Source: Pseudomonas phenolilytica
GTDB lineage: Bacteria; Pseudomonadota; Gammaproteobacteria; Pseudomonadales; Pseudomonadaceae
Assembly (NCBI RefSeq): GCF_021432765.1
Contig: NZ_CP058908.1
Location: 1,566,001 to 1,630,000 of the forward strand
Reading direction: 5' to 3'
Length of the DNA stretch: 64,000 nucleotides
Below are positions 39,664-48,416 of this stretch, in pieces. The notes under the pieces were generated by a model. The model saw only the letters and a program-made list of their open reading frames with translations. It made no database searches and was not told the DNA's origin. The position numbers and the translations under genes are program-made. The first letter of the stretch is position 1. Every line of letters starts with the position of its first letter.

Positions 39664-39670
39664 TTGCCCC

Positions 39671-40723
39671 TCAGCGCGGCGGCTGACGATCCAGCCAGCC
39701 GCGTACGCGGCGCACCAGTTGTTCTTGCGCGCCGTAGCGATCGGCCGCCAGCGCCGGCAGGGCGACCTGACGATAGTCCGGATGGTCGGCGCGCCGCGCC
39801 GCGTTGCGTCGTTGCAGCGCCGCCGATCGTTCATCGGTATGGAAGTCGCCCACCGCGGTCGGTAGCGCCGACAACAGGTCTTCCAGCGACTGCTCGGCCG
39901 ATGCCGGTCGTTGCGGGTCGATCACGATCAGCTGGCGGATGTCTTTGGGTTGATCCTGCGCCAGGTACCGGCTCGCCCAGTAGGCCCCGGTGCCGTGACC
40001 GACGAGCACGATCTCCGCCGGCTTCGCGGACCGTGCATGCTCGACCGCGGCGGCGAGGCGCGCCTGCATGTGCTCGACGTGGCTCGCAGGCACGGCGTCC
40101 TCTTCCGGCGGCGTCGGCGCCGCGGACGGCTCGTCATCGGCGGGGGCGGTCTGCTCGGGCAGATAGCCGGCGCTGGCGGGCTGCGCCGCGGCTTGCTCGG
40201 CATCCGCATCCGCATCCGCATCGGCATCGGCATCCGCGTCGTCCCCGGCCGCATCGGCTTCTGCCGCGTCCTCGGCTGGTGCTGGGGTGGAGGCTTGCGC
40301 GGGCGTCGTCAGGCGCGCCAGCGGATCCGCCATTGCATCGGTGGGCGTAAGGCTCAGAGTATGCCAGCCATGCTCGGGGAGCGTTCGGCGCAGCGGCGCG
40401 ACGACACGTGGCCAGTCCGCAGTTTCGCCTTCGCTCGGCACGATGATCAGCACCCCGCGCGGCTTGGGCGTATTCGCTGGTTGCCAGAGCGCGAGAAAGA
40501 CGTCTTCGCTGCCGAGCTGCAGTTGCGCGGCTTGGTCGAGCTGTCGGCGCAAGCCTTCGGCCTGAGCGGCGCTGCGCGGCTGCACGGCTGATCGTGGCGT
40601 GGCCGGGGCTTCGTCCGCCGGTTTCTGCTGTGGCGGCTGCGGCTCTTGCGCAGGGCTGATCCGTGGCGCAACGCCACCAATGGCAAGGCCGAGCACCAGC
40701 GCGAAAGCAGGCACGCGACGCAT
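39671..40723 (-). CDS. DUF3530 family exported protein
   Basis: A 350-residue predicted periplasmic protein with signal peptide MRRVPAFALVLGLAIGGVAP. The core looks like an alpha/beta hydrolase: RGVLIIVPSEGETADW near residue 90, the elbow ILVGHGTGAYWASRYL-like block (seen as IVLVGHGTGAYWASRYLAQD) near residue 240. Where a lipase has GxSxG, this has GHGTG, so a serine nucleophile is missing. The middle (residues ~130-215) is low-complexity Ala/Asp/Pro/Glu, encoded in part by a hexamer repeat at 40200. PAO1 has a member (PA0599) in the same place. Function unknown. Confidence 0.85.
   Translation of the reverse strand: MRRVPAFALVLGLAIGGVAPRISPAQEPQPPQQKPADEAPATPRSAVQPRSAAQAEGLRRQLDQAAQLQLGSEDVFLALWQPANTPKPRGVLIIVPSEGETADWPRVVAPLRRTLPEHGWHTLSLTPTDAMADPLARLTTPAQASTPAPAEDAAEADAAGDDADADADADADADAEQAAAQPASAGYLPEQTAPADDEPSAAPTPPEEDAVPASHVEHMQARLAAAVEHARSAKPAEIVLVGHGTGAYWASRYLAQDQPKDIRQLIVIDPQRPASAEQSLEDLLSALPTAVGDFHTDERSAALQRRNAARRADHPDYRQVALPALAADRYGAQEQLVRRVRGWLDRQPPR
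40200..40241. repeat. Hexanucleotide tandem repeat inside the DUF3530 gene
   Basis: Seven units of GCATCC/GCATCG/GCGTCG run head to tail (three GCATCC, two GCATCG, one GCATCC, one GCGTCG). On the minus strand they encode an alternating Asp-Ala tract. Six-base units keep frame, so copy-number change would lengthen or shorten the linker without breaking the gene. Confidence 0.85.
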
Positions 40724-40819
40724 GGAGTGTCTCCCGTATCGAGGCCGGAGCCATGCTGGCGCCGGCAGGGTTTATGCATTACAACAGCGTGTCGGCACGC
40801 CCATCGATTGCGTGAATAT

Positions 40820-43237
40820 ATGCTTGCTTCCACCCTGCGCCGCCTCGTTCTGTTCGTGCTGCTTTTGCCCTTCGCCGCGCATGCCGCGCCGCAGGACGAG
40901 GGCGCGCGAGCCTGGCTGGATGGTCAGCGCGAGTGGCGCGTCGGGGTGGTGATGGGCGCGCCCTATGCGGAGTATGACCAGCGTCAACGGCGCCTGTCAG
41001 GCTTCCATGTGCAGCTGATGGAGCAGATCGCCGCACAGTTGGGGGTGCGGTTGCATTGGCGCCGCTTCGACGATGAGGCCGCGCTCGAGACCGCCGCCCG
41101 TGACGGACTGATCGACGTGGCGCCCGGTCTGCGGCAGACACCGGCCGGCCTGCGGCTGTGGCGCTACAGCGACCCGTTTCTGCGCATTGCACGCCTGCTC
41201 GTCGGCGACCGCGACGGCCCGCGCGCCATCGACCTCGAGCTGCTGCACCCCAGCGAGCTGATCGCCGCCGAGGGGCCGGGCTCGGTCACCGAATTTCTTG
41301 CCGCCAACTACCCCAACATCACCGTGCTGACTGCGGCCAGCCAGGCCGATGCGCTGCGTCAGGTGCTGGAAGCCAAGGCCAGCTACGCGGTCGTTGACGA
41401 GCCGCTGTTCGGCCGCCTGTCGCAGCAGATCGAGTACGCCCCGCTGGTGGTGGTCGGCGATCTGGGCAGCCCGCAGCTGCTGCGCATCGCCTCGCGGCGC
41501 GACAGTCCCGAGCTTGCGGCGCTGCTCGACAGCGCCATACGCGAGTTCCCGGCGCGGGAGTTCGCGCAGCTGCAGGAACAGTGGCTCAAGCCGCGCAGCA
41601 TCGATCTTGGTCGAGAAGTCGGCTACTGGCGCAGCCTCAGCTTGCTGCTGGGCGTGCTGCTGCTGATCTGCCTGCTGATGTTCGGCTGGCAGCGCCATCA
41701 GCATGGCCTGCTGGAAACCCGGCTGAAGGCCGCGCGGCGCGACATCGAGCTGCGCGAGGCCGCCGAGGAGTCGCAGCGGCTCACGCAGTTCTGCCTGGAT
41801 CACAGCACCGTCGGCATCCTCTGGCTGAACTGGGACAGCCGCGTGCGCTACGCCAACCAGGCGGCCGAATCGCTGCTTGGCTATGCCAGCGGCGAACTGC
41901 TGGATTGCCCGCTGGATACGCTCGATCCGACGCTGCGAATGGAAGCCTGGCTCGAGCGCTGGCGCGCCGCGCGCACCGGCGAGAACGACCGCCAAGTGCA
42001 TGAATGCGAGTGGCAACGCGCCGATGGTCAACGCTTTCCCGCGGCGATCACTTACAGCTTCCTGCGCTTCGGCAGCCGCGAGTATCTGGTGGTGTTTCTC
42101 GCCGACGTCACCGAGCGCCGTCGCGCCAGTGCGCAGCTGCAGGAAAGCGAGGCGCGGCTCAAGGCCATGGCTGGCAACGTGCCGGGGCTGGTGTTCCGCC
42201 TCGAGCGCGAGGCCCCGCAGGGCGCGGTGCGCATTGCCTATATCAGTGAGGCCAGCCAGCGTCTGGTGGGTTATTCCGCCGAGCGCCTGCTGGAGCCGGA
42301 GCGGGGTATTCGCAGTCTGGTGCATGCTGACGACGAGGCCGACTATTGGGCCAGCCAGCAGCTGGCGCTGGAACAGGGTAAGGACTGGCGCTGGCAGGGA
42401 CGCATCCTCAACCGCGACGGCGAGGTGCGCTGGGCCGATATCCGCGCCTCCGTGCGCGGCCCGGCCGATGGCCGCCAGGTGTGGGACGGCATCGTCTGGG
42501 ACATCACCGAGAACAAGCGCATCGAGCTGGAGCTGGATGCCTCGCGCGCGCAATTGCGTCAGCTGGCCGCGCACCTGGAGACGGTGCGCGAGGAAGAGAA
42601 GGCGCACATCGCCCGCGAGGTGCACGACGAGCTGGGTCAGGTGCTGACCGTGCTGAAGCTGGAAACCTCGATGTGCGAGCTGGGCTTCGCCGAGCTCGAT
42701 CCGGCGCTGGCGCAACGCCTGGACAGCATGAAGCGGCTGATCGCCCAGCTGTTCCAGCGGGTGCGCGATGTCGCCACGGCGCTGCGTCCGCCGATCCTCG
42801 ACGCCGGCCTCGCCTCGGCGGTGGAATGGCAGGGGCGGCGTTTCGAGGAGCGCAGCGGCGTGGCCTGTCTGGTTGAGGTGCCGGAATGTCCGCTGCCGCT
42901 GGGCAATGCCAAGGCCATCGGCCTGTTTCGCATTCTGCAGGAGGCGCTGACGAATGTGATGCGCCATGCCCAGGCGCAGACGGTCAGCGTGCAGCTGACG
43001 GTCGAGGACGACATGCTCTGCCTGCGCGTCGGTGACGACGGCTGCGGTTTCGCCGAGACGGCGCGCGGACCGGGCAGCTCGTTCGGCCTGGTCGGCATGC
43101 GCGAGCGGGTGCAGATGCTCGGCGGGCAGCTCAGCATCGACAGCCAGCCCGGCCGGGGCACCACCATCACCGCGCGGGTGCCACTGGACTCCGCGCCGCT
43201 TTCATCAGCCGCCAGCACGGGAGCACTGTCGTCATGA
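40820..43237 (+). CDS. agtS: Sensor histidine kinase with a periplasmic solute-binding domain (AgtS-like)
   Basis: An 805-residue membrane kinase. Order: signal segment (MLASTLRRLVLFVLLLPFAA), a family-3 solute-binding domain (residues ~30-260; WRVGVVMGAPYAEYDQ, GLIDVAPGLRQTP), a transmembrane helix (LLLGVLLLICLLMFG, ~285), two PAS domains (~315-430 and ~450-580), a HisKA_3 dimer helix with H602 in REVHDELGQVL, and an HATPase end with DDGCGF and GLVGMRERV. This is the NarX/UhpB type that pairs with NarL-type regulators. In PAO1 the equivalent AgtS/AgtR controls uptake of 4-aminobutyrate and 5-aminovalerate. It overlaps agtR by four bases. Confidence 0.9.
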   Translation: MLASTLRRLVLFVLLLPFAAHAAPQDEGARAWLDGQREWRVGVVMGAPYAEYDQRQRRLSGFHVQLMEQIAAQLGVRLHWRRFDDEAALETAARDGLIDVAPGLRQTPAGLRLWRYSDPFLRIARLLVGDRDGPRAIDLELLHPSELIAAEGPGSVTEFLAANYPNITVLTAASQADALRQVLEAKASYAVVDEPLFGRLSQQIEYAPLVVVGDLGSPQLLRIASRRDSPELAALLDSAIREFPAREFAQLQEQWLKPRSIDLGREVGYWRSLSLLLGVLLLICLLMFGWQRHQHGLLETRLKAARRDIELREAAEESQRLTQFCLDHSTVGILWLNWDSRVRYANQAAESLLGYASGELLDCPLDTLDPTLRMEAWLERWRAARTGENDRQVHECEWQRADGQRFPAAITYSFLRFGSREYLVVFLADVTERRRASAQLQESEARLKAMAGNVPGLVFRLEREAPQGAVRIAYISEASQRLVGYSAERLLEPERGIRSLVHADDEADYWASQQLALEQGKDWRWQGRILNRDGEVRWADIRASVRGPADGRQVWDGIVWDITENKRIELELDASRAQLRQLAAHLETVREEEKAHIAREVHDELGQVLTVLKLETSMCELGFAELDPALAQRLDSMKRLIAQLFQRVRDVATALRPPILDAGLASAVEWQGRRFEERSGVACLVEVPECPLPLGNAKAIGLFRILQEALTNVMRHAQAQTVSVQLTVEDDMLCLRVGDDGCGFAETARGPGSSFGLVGMRERVQMLGGQLSIDSQPGRGTTITARVPLDSAPLSSAASTGALSS

Positions 43238-43863
43238 TCAGGGTCATGGTCGCCGAGGATCACACCATCGTCCGCGAGGGCATCAAGCAGCTGATCGGCA
43301 TGGCCCACGACATGCAGGTGGTCGGCGAGGCCGCCAATGGCCAGCAGTTGCTCGACCAGCTGCGGCAGGTCAGTTGCGACGTGGTGCTGCTGGACATCTC
43401 CATGCCCGGCGTCAACGGCCTCGAAGCGATCCCGCGGATTCGCGCGCTGAACCAGCCCCCGGCGGTGCTGGTGCTGTCGATGCACGACGAAGCGCAGATG
43501 GCCGCGCGCGCGCTGAAGATAGGCGCGGCCGGCTACGCGACCAAGGACAGCGAGCCGGCGCTGCTGCTCACCGCGTTGCGCAAGGTCGCCGGTGGCGGGC
43601 GCTACATCGATCCGGCGCTGGCCGACCGCATGGTCTTCGAGGTCGGTCTGACCGATTCGCGACCGCCCCATGCGCTGCTGTCCGAGCGCGAGTACTCGGT
43701 GTTCGAACGCCTGGTACAGGGCGATTCGGTGAACGACATCGCCGGCAAGCTGGCGCTGAGCAGCAAGACCATCAGCACCCACAAGGCCCGCCTGATGCAG
43801 AAGCTGGCCGCGCACTCGGTGGCCGACCTGGTGCGCTACGCCCTGGAGCACAAGCTGGTCTGA
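43234..43863 (+). CDS. agtR: NarL/FixJ-type response regulator (AgtR-like)
   Basis: A 209-residue regulator. The receiver domain has the acidic pocket in MVAEDHTIV, phosphoacceptor D54 in VVLLDISMPG and the switch lysine in ATKDSEPALL. The C-terminal LuxR/GerE helix-turn-helix reads SEREYSVFERLVQGDSVNDI then AGKLALSSKTISTHKARLMQ. It is coupled to agtS by an ATGA overlap and stands 147 bases before the agt importer, whose upstream region holds an 18-base palindrome suited to such a dimer. Confidence 0.92.
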   Translation: MIRVMVAEDHTIVREGIKQLIGMAHDMQVVGEAANGQQLLDQLRQVSCDVVLLDISMPGVNGLEAIPRIRALNQPPAVLVLSMHDEAQMAARALKIGAAGYATKDSEPALLLTALRKVAGGGRYIDPALADRMVFEVGLTDSRPPHALLSEREYSVFERLVQGDSVNDIAGKLALSSKTISTHKARLMQKLAAHSVADLVRYALEHKLV

Positions 43864-43883
43864 GCGCCGCCCGCCGACCCGTC

Positions 43884-43901
43884 TGTAGGGCGTTCCCTAC
43901 A
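43884..43901. promoter_or_regulatory. Perfect 7-4-7 palindrome, candidate AgtR operator
   Basis: TGTAGGG-CGTT-CCCTACA, 110 bases upstream of agtA. A weak sigma-70 arrangement (TTTGCC, 16 bases, TACGCT) lies about 50-70 bases downstream of it, so the palindrome would sit in an activator position. NarL-type regulators in pseudomonads often use GTAGGG-like half sites. Confidence 0.55.
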
Positions 43902-44010
43902 CGCGACTCTCCCCAACGCCTAGGCCAATCGCTCCGCTGCGCCGATTTTGCCGTGCCCGTCGCCCTTCTACGCTGTGGCCACGGTTCAACGGTTAGGCAG
44001 GTGCAGCAGC

Positions 44011-45120
44011 ATGGTCGAGTCAACGGCGAACGATATCCTGGTGAGCTTTCGCGGCGTCCAGAAGAGCTATGACGGCGAGTCGCTGATTGTCCGGGATCTC
44101 AACCTGGACATCCGCCGCGGCGAATTCCTCACCCTGCTCGGGCCGTCCGGCTCGGGCAAGACCACCAGCCTGATGATGCTGGCCGGCTTCGAGACGCCCA
44201 CCGCCGGAGAAATCCTCCTCGACGGCCGGGCGATCAACAACGTGCCGCCGCACAAGCGCGACATGGGCATGGTGTTTCAGAACTACGCGCTGTTCCCGCA
44301 CATGACCGTGTCGGAAAACCTGGCGTTCCCCCTCAGCGTGCGCGGCATGGCCAAGCCGGACATCAAGGAGCGGGTCAAGCGGGCGCTGGCGATGGTGCAG
44401 CTGGAGGGCTTCCGCAACCGCTACCCGGCGCAGCTCTCCGGCGGCCAGCAGCAGCGCGTGGCGCTGGCGCGGGCGCTGGTGTTCGAGCCGCAACTGGTGC
44501 TGATGGACGAACCCCTGGGCGCGCTGGACAAGCAACTGCGCGAGCAGATGCAGATGGAGATCAAGCACCTGCACCAGCGCCTCGGCGTCACCGTGGTGTA
44601 CGTCACCCACGATCAGGGTGAGGCGCTGACCATGTCCGATCGCGTCGCGGTGTTCCATCAGGGACAGATCCAGCAGATCGAAGACCCGTGCACGCTCTAC
44701 GAAAAGCCGCTGAACACCTTCGTCGCCAACTTCCTTGGCGAGAACAATCGGCTGCCGGCGCACCTGCTGGAACAACGCGGCGACAGCTGCACGGTCAAGC
44801 TGGAGCGCGGCGAAACCGTCCAGGCGCTGGCGGTCAACGTCGGCGCCACGGGCAGTCCGGTCAACCTGTCGATTCGCCCGGAGCGCGTGCTGCTCAACGG
44901 CGCCAGCGCCAGTTGTCCGAACCGCTTCACCGGTCGTGTTGCCGAGTTCATATACCTCGGCGACCACATCCGCATCCGCCTGGAGGTCTGCGGGGTCAGC
45001 GACTTCTTCGTCAAGCAGCCAATTGCCGAGTTCGACCATGCCCTGCGCGTGGGCGATGTGGTGCCGATCGGCTGGCATGTCGAGCACGTCCGTGCGCTGG
45101 ACCCGCTGCAGGCGGCCTGA
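44011..45120 (+). CDS. agtA: ABC importer ATPase, polyamine/opine/GABA type
   Basis: A 369-residue PotA-class ATPase. Walker A GPSGSGKTTSLM, Q-loop MVFQNYALFPHM, signature LSGGQQQRVALARAL, Walker B LVLMDEPLGALD and switch VYVTHDQGEAL are all intact. The C-terminal ~110 residues form a TOBE regulatory domain (LSIRPERVLL). ATG 44011 is preceded by a weak GGCAGGTGCAGCAGC. It is the first gene of a four-gene importer; PAO1 agtABCD is the likely counterpart, though the letters for each subunit are from memory. Confidence 0.93.
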   Translation: MVESTANDILVSFRGVQKSYDGESLIVRDLNLDIRRGEFLTLLGPSGSGKTTSLMMLAGFETPTAGEILLDGRAINNVPPHKRDMGMVFQNYALFPHMTVSENLAFPLSVRGMAKPDIKERVKRALAMVQLEGFRNRYPAQLSGGQQQRVALARALVFEPQLVLMDEPLGALDKQLREQMQMEIKHLHQRLGVTVVYVTHDQGEALTMSDRVAVFHQGQIQQIEDPCTLYEKPLNTFVANFLGENNRLPAHLLEQRGDSCTVKLERGETVQALAVNVGATGSPVNLSIRPERVLLNGASASCPNRFTGRVAEFIYLGDHIRIRLEVCGVSDFFVKQPIAEFDHALRVGDVVPIGWHVEHVRALDPLQAA

Positions 45121-45164
45121 GGCATTACAAGAACCCTAACAACCGCATCATGGAGCGAACTGGT

Positions 45165-46196
45165 ATGAGCAACTACCTGAAACTGTCCGCGCTGGCGCTC
45201 GGACTCGTCTGTGCCGGCCAGGCCGCCGCCGATAGCCTGACCGCGGTGAGCTTCGGCGGTGCCAACAAGCAGGCGCAGACCAAGGCCTTCTACGAGCCCT
45301 GGGAAGCGGCCGGCAACGGTCGCCTGATCGCCGGTGAGTACAACGGCGAGATGGCCAAGGTCAAGGCGATGGTCGACACCAACAGCGTGTCGTGGAACCT
45401 GGTCGAGGTGGAATCGCCGGAGCTGGCGCGCGGTTGCGACGAGGGGCTGTTCGAGGAGCTCGACCCGGGCATCGTCGGCAATCCGGACGACTTCGTCGAA
45501 GGCGCGATCCAGCCCTGCGGCGTTGGTTTCTTCGTCTGGTCGACGGTGCTGGCCTACAACGCCGACAAGCTGAAGAGCGCGCCGTCCGGCTGGGCGGATT
45601 TCTGGGATACCGAGAAATTTCCCGGCAAGCGCGGCCTGCGCAAGGGCGCCAAGTACACCCTCGAATTCGCGCTGATGGCCGACGGCGTGCCGGCCAAGGA
45701 GGTCTACAAGGTGCTGGCCACCAAGGACGGCCAGAACCGTGCCTTCAGGAAGCTCGATCAGCTCAAGCCGCATATCCAGTGGTGGGAAGCCGGCGCACAG
45801 CCGCCGCAGTTTCTCGCCTCCGGCGACGTGGTGATGAGCAGCGCCTACAACGGCCGCATCGCTGCCGTGCAGAACGAGAGCAACCTGCAGATCGTCTGGA
45901 ACGGCGGCATCTACGACTTCGATTCCTGGGCCATCCCCAAGGGCGCCAAGAGTCAGGAGCAGGCACGCAAGTTCATCGCCTTCACCGTCGAGCCGCAGCA
46001 GCAGAAGGCCTATGCCGAGCACATCGCCTACGGTCCGGCGAACACCCAGGCCGTGTCGTTGCTGGATGAAAAACGCCTGGCGCAGATGCCCACCGCGCCG
46101 CAGAACATCGCCGATCAGGTGGCGATGGACGTGACCTTCTGGGCCGACTACGGCGAACAGCTCGAACAGCGTTTCAACGCCTGGGCAGCACGCTGA
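45165..46196 (+). CDS. agtB: Periplasmic solute-binding protein of the agt importer
   Basis: A 343-residue PotD/spermidine-type binding protein. It starts at ATG 45165 with GGAGCGAACTGGT before it, and has a cleavable signal (MSNYLKLSALALGLVCAG ending QAAAD). The mature protein opens LTAVSFGGANKQAQ and contains the two-lobe cluster 1-like blocks VGFFVWSTVLAYNADKLKS and GDVVMSSAYNGRIAAVQ. These are close to binding proteins for GABA, putrescine and related amines. Order ATPase, binding protein, permease, permease is as in PotA-type operons. Confidence 0.92.
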   Translation: MSNYLKLSALALGLVCAGQAAADSLTAVSFGGANKQAQTKAFYEPWEAAGNGRLIAGEYNGEMAKVKAMVDTNSVSWNLVEVESPELARGCDEGLFEELDPGIVGNPDDFVEGAIQPCGVGFFVWSTVLAYNADKLKSAPSGWADFWDTEKFPGKRGLRKGAKYTLEFALMADGVPAKEVYKVLATKDGQNRAFRKLDQLKPHIQWWEAGAQPPQFLASGDVVMSSAYNGRIAAVQNESNLQIVWNGGIYDFDSWAIPKGAKSQEQARKFIAFTVEPQQQKAYAEHIAYGPANTQAVSLLDEKRLAQMPTAPQNIADQVAMDVTFWADYGEQLEQRFNAWAAR

Positions 46197-46259
46197 CCCC
46201 GGAGCCCCGCCGCACTGGCGGGGCCGGTCCCAGCCATCGGAACGAATCGCGGAGTCATC

Positions 46260-47513
46260 ATGGCCACAGCTATATCCCTGCCGGCGAACCAGATCGCCGA
46301 GCCCAATCTGAAGCAGCGGCTGGCGCGCGCCGAACGGGTGAACAAGCTCAAGTCGCAGGCACTGATCGTGCCGCTGCTGCTGTTCGTGCTGCTGACCTTC
46401 CTGGTACCCATCGCCTCGCTGCTCTGGCGCAGCGTCGAGAATCCGGAGGTGGTGAACACGCTGCCTCGCACACTGGCGGCGCTGGCCGAATGGGATGGCC
46501 GTGGGCTGCCGGCGGAGCCGGCCTATCAGGCGCTGGCCGAGGACCTCTATCAGGCGCGTCGCGAGCAAACCCTGGGCGATCTGTCCAAGCGGCTGAACAT
46601 GGAGCTGGCCGGCTACCGCAGCTTGCTGACCAAGACTGCGCGAGCGCTGCCGTTTCGCGAGGCGCCCGCGTCGTATCAGGAGGCGCTGGAGTCGCTCGAC
46701 GAGCGCTGGGGCGATCCGGCGTTCTGGCAGGTGATCCAGCGTAACGACAGCGCGGTGACCGGCTACTACCTGCTGGCAGCGCTCGATCACCGCATCGACG
46801 AGCTGGGCGAGCTGGCCAAGGTCTCGCCGGATCAGGCGGTGTACCTGGACATCTTCGCCCGCACGTTCTGGATGGGTCTGGTGATCACGGTGATCTGCCT
46901 GCTGCTGGCCTATCCGCTGGCCTATCTGCTGGCCAACCTGCCGGCGCGGCAGAGCAACCTGCTGATGATCCTGGTGCTGCTGCCGTTCTGGACCTCGATC
47001 CTGGTGCGCGTGGCGGCGTGGATCGTGCTGCTGCAGTCGGGCGGGCTGATCAACGGTGCGCTGCTCAAGATGGGCCTGATCGACGAGCCGCTGCAGCTGG
47101 TGTTCAACCGCACCGGTGTGTACATCGCCATGGTGCACATTCTGCTGCCGTTCATGATCCTGCCGATCTACAGCGTGATGAAGAACATCTCGCCGAGCTA
47201 CATGCGTGCGGCGGTCTCGCTGGGCTGTCATCCGTTCGCCAGCTTCTGGCGGGTGTACTTCCCGCAGACGCTGGCCGGGGTCGGCGCCGGCAGCCTGCTG
47301 GTGTTCATCATCGCCATCGGCTACTACATCACCCCGGCGCTGCTCGGCAGCCCGAACGACCAGATGGTCAGCTACTTCGTCGCCTTCTACACCAACACCA
47401 CTATCAACTGGGGCATGGCCACGGCGTTGGGCGGGCTGCTGCTGCTCGCCACGCTGTTGCTGTACGTGATTTACAGCTGGCTGGTCGGCGCCAGCCGCCT
47501 GCGGCTGGGTTGA
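46260..47513 (+). CDS. agtC: ABC importer permease 1, with a large insert after the first helix
   Basis: A 417-residue PotB-type permease. Helix 1 is near residues 35-57 (ALIVPLLLFVLLTFLVPIAS). Residues about 60-195 are hydrophilic and charged (SVENPEVVNTLPRTLAAL through LGELAKVSPDQ), which places a ~135-residue domain in the periplasm, before the usual five-helix core (LDIFARTFWMGLVITVICLL onward). The cytoplasmic coupling loop is AAVSLGCHPFASFWRVYFPQ (EAA motif). Standard PotB proteins are nearer 285 residues, so the insert explains the extra length. Confidence 0.92.
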   Translation: MATAISLPANQIAEPNLKQRLARAERVNKLKSQALIVPLLLFVLLTFLVPIASLLWRSVENPEVVNTLPRTLAALAEWDGRGLPAEPAYQALAEDLYQARREQTLGDLSKRLNMELAGYRSLLTKTARALPFREAPASYQEALESLDERWGDPAFWQVIQRNDSAVTGYYLLAALDHRIDELGELAKVSPDQAVYLDIFARTFWMGLVITVICLLLAYPLAYLLANLPARQSNLLMILVLLPFWTSILVRVAAWIVLLQSGGLINGALLKMGLIDEPLQLVFNRTGVYIAMVHILLPFMILPIYSVMKNISPSYMRAAVSLGCHPFASFWRVYFPQTLAGVGAGSLLVFIIAIGYYITPALLGSPNDQMVSYFVAFYTNTTINWGMATALGGLLLLATLLLYVIYSWLVGASRLRLG

Positions 47514-47576
47514 GATGAGACACGTCGCGGCGCGGCCGCCTTTTCAGAGTCTTCATGCCGGGCAGGAGAACCGTTC

Positions 47577-48404
47577 ATGCTGAGCCCCTACATGTCGCCC
47601 GTCGAACGGGCCTGGTACTACGCGCTGCGCATCCTCTGCGCGCTGGTGCTGCTGTTCCTGATCGTGCCGGTGCTGGTCATCGTGCCGCTGTCGTTCAACT
47701 CCGGCTCGTTCCTGGTCTATCCGCTGCAGGGGTTCTCGTTGCGCTGGTACGAGGCGCTGTTCACCTCGGCGGACTGGATGCGCTCGCTGAAGAACAGTCT
47801 GCTCATCGCCCCGGCTGCGACCTTGCTCGCCGTGGTCCTTGGCACGCTGGCGGCGGTCGGCCTGACCCGCGCGGAGTTCCGCGGCAAGGCGCTGCTGATG
47901 ACGGTGCTGATCTCGCCGATGGTGGTGCCGGTGGTGATCATCGGTGTCGCCAGCTACCTGTTCTTCGCCCCGCTGGGCATGGGCAACAGCTACCTGTCGC
48001 TGATCCTGGTGCACGCGGTGCTCGGCGTGCCCTTCGTGATCATCACGGTGTCGGCGACGCTGCAAGGCTTCAACTACAACCTGGTGCGCGCCGCGGCCAG
48101 CCTTGGCGCCTCGCCGCTGACCGCGTTCTTCCGAGTGACCCTGCCGCTGATCGCGCCGGGGGTGATTTCCGGCGCGCTGTTCGCCTTCGCCACCTCGTTC
48201 GATGAAGTGGTGGTGACGCTGTTCCTCGCCGGCCCCGAGCAGATCACCCTGCCACGGCAGATGTTCAGCGGCATCCGCGAGAACCTCAGCCCGACCATCG
48301 CCGCCGCGGCGACGTTGCTGATCGGCTTCTCCATCGCTCTGCTGCTGACCCTGGAGTGGCTGCGAGGCCGCGCCGAGAAGCTGCGCACCCAACAACCTGC
48401 CTGA
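47577..48404 (+). CDS. agtD: ABC importer permease 2
   Basis: A 275-residue PotC-type permease with about six membrane helices. The EAA coupling loop is VRAAASLGASPLTAFFRVTL, followed by PLIAPGVISGALFAFATSFD, a strongly conserved PotC-class block. It ends with a basic tail (LEWLRGRAEKLRTQQPA). It pairs with agtC to form the membrane channel. gabD starts 13 bases after its stop, so importer and catabolic gene probably share a message. Confidence 0.93.
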   Translation: MLSPYMSPVERAWYYALRILCALVLLFLIVPVLVIVPLSFNSGSFLVYPLQGFSLRWYEALFTSADWMRSLKNSLLIAPAATLLAVVLGTLAAVGLTRAEFRGKALLMTVLISPMVVPVVIIGVASYLFFAPLGMGNSYLSLILVHAVLGVPFVIITVSATLQGFNYNLVRAAASLGASPLTAFFRVTLPLIAPGVISGALFAFATSFDEVVVTLFLAGPEQITLPRQMFSGIRENLSPTIAAAATLLIGFSIALLLTLEWLRGRAEKLRTQQPA

Positions 48405-48416
48405 CGGAATACGCAC

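Noticed and set aside
43864..44010. Possible sigma-54 promoter before agtA (TGGCC...TTCAA near 43976)
   Set aside because: Spacing between the GG and GC elements is wrong and the GC is absent; AgtR is also not an AAA+ sigma-54 activator.
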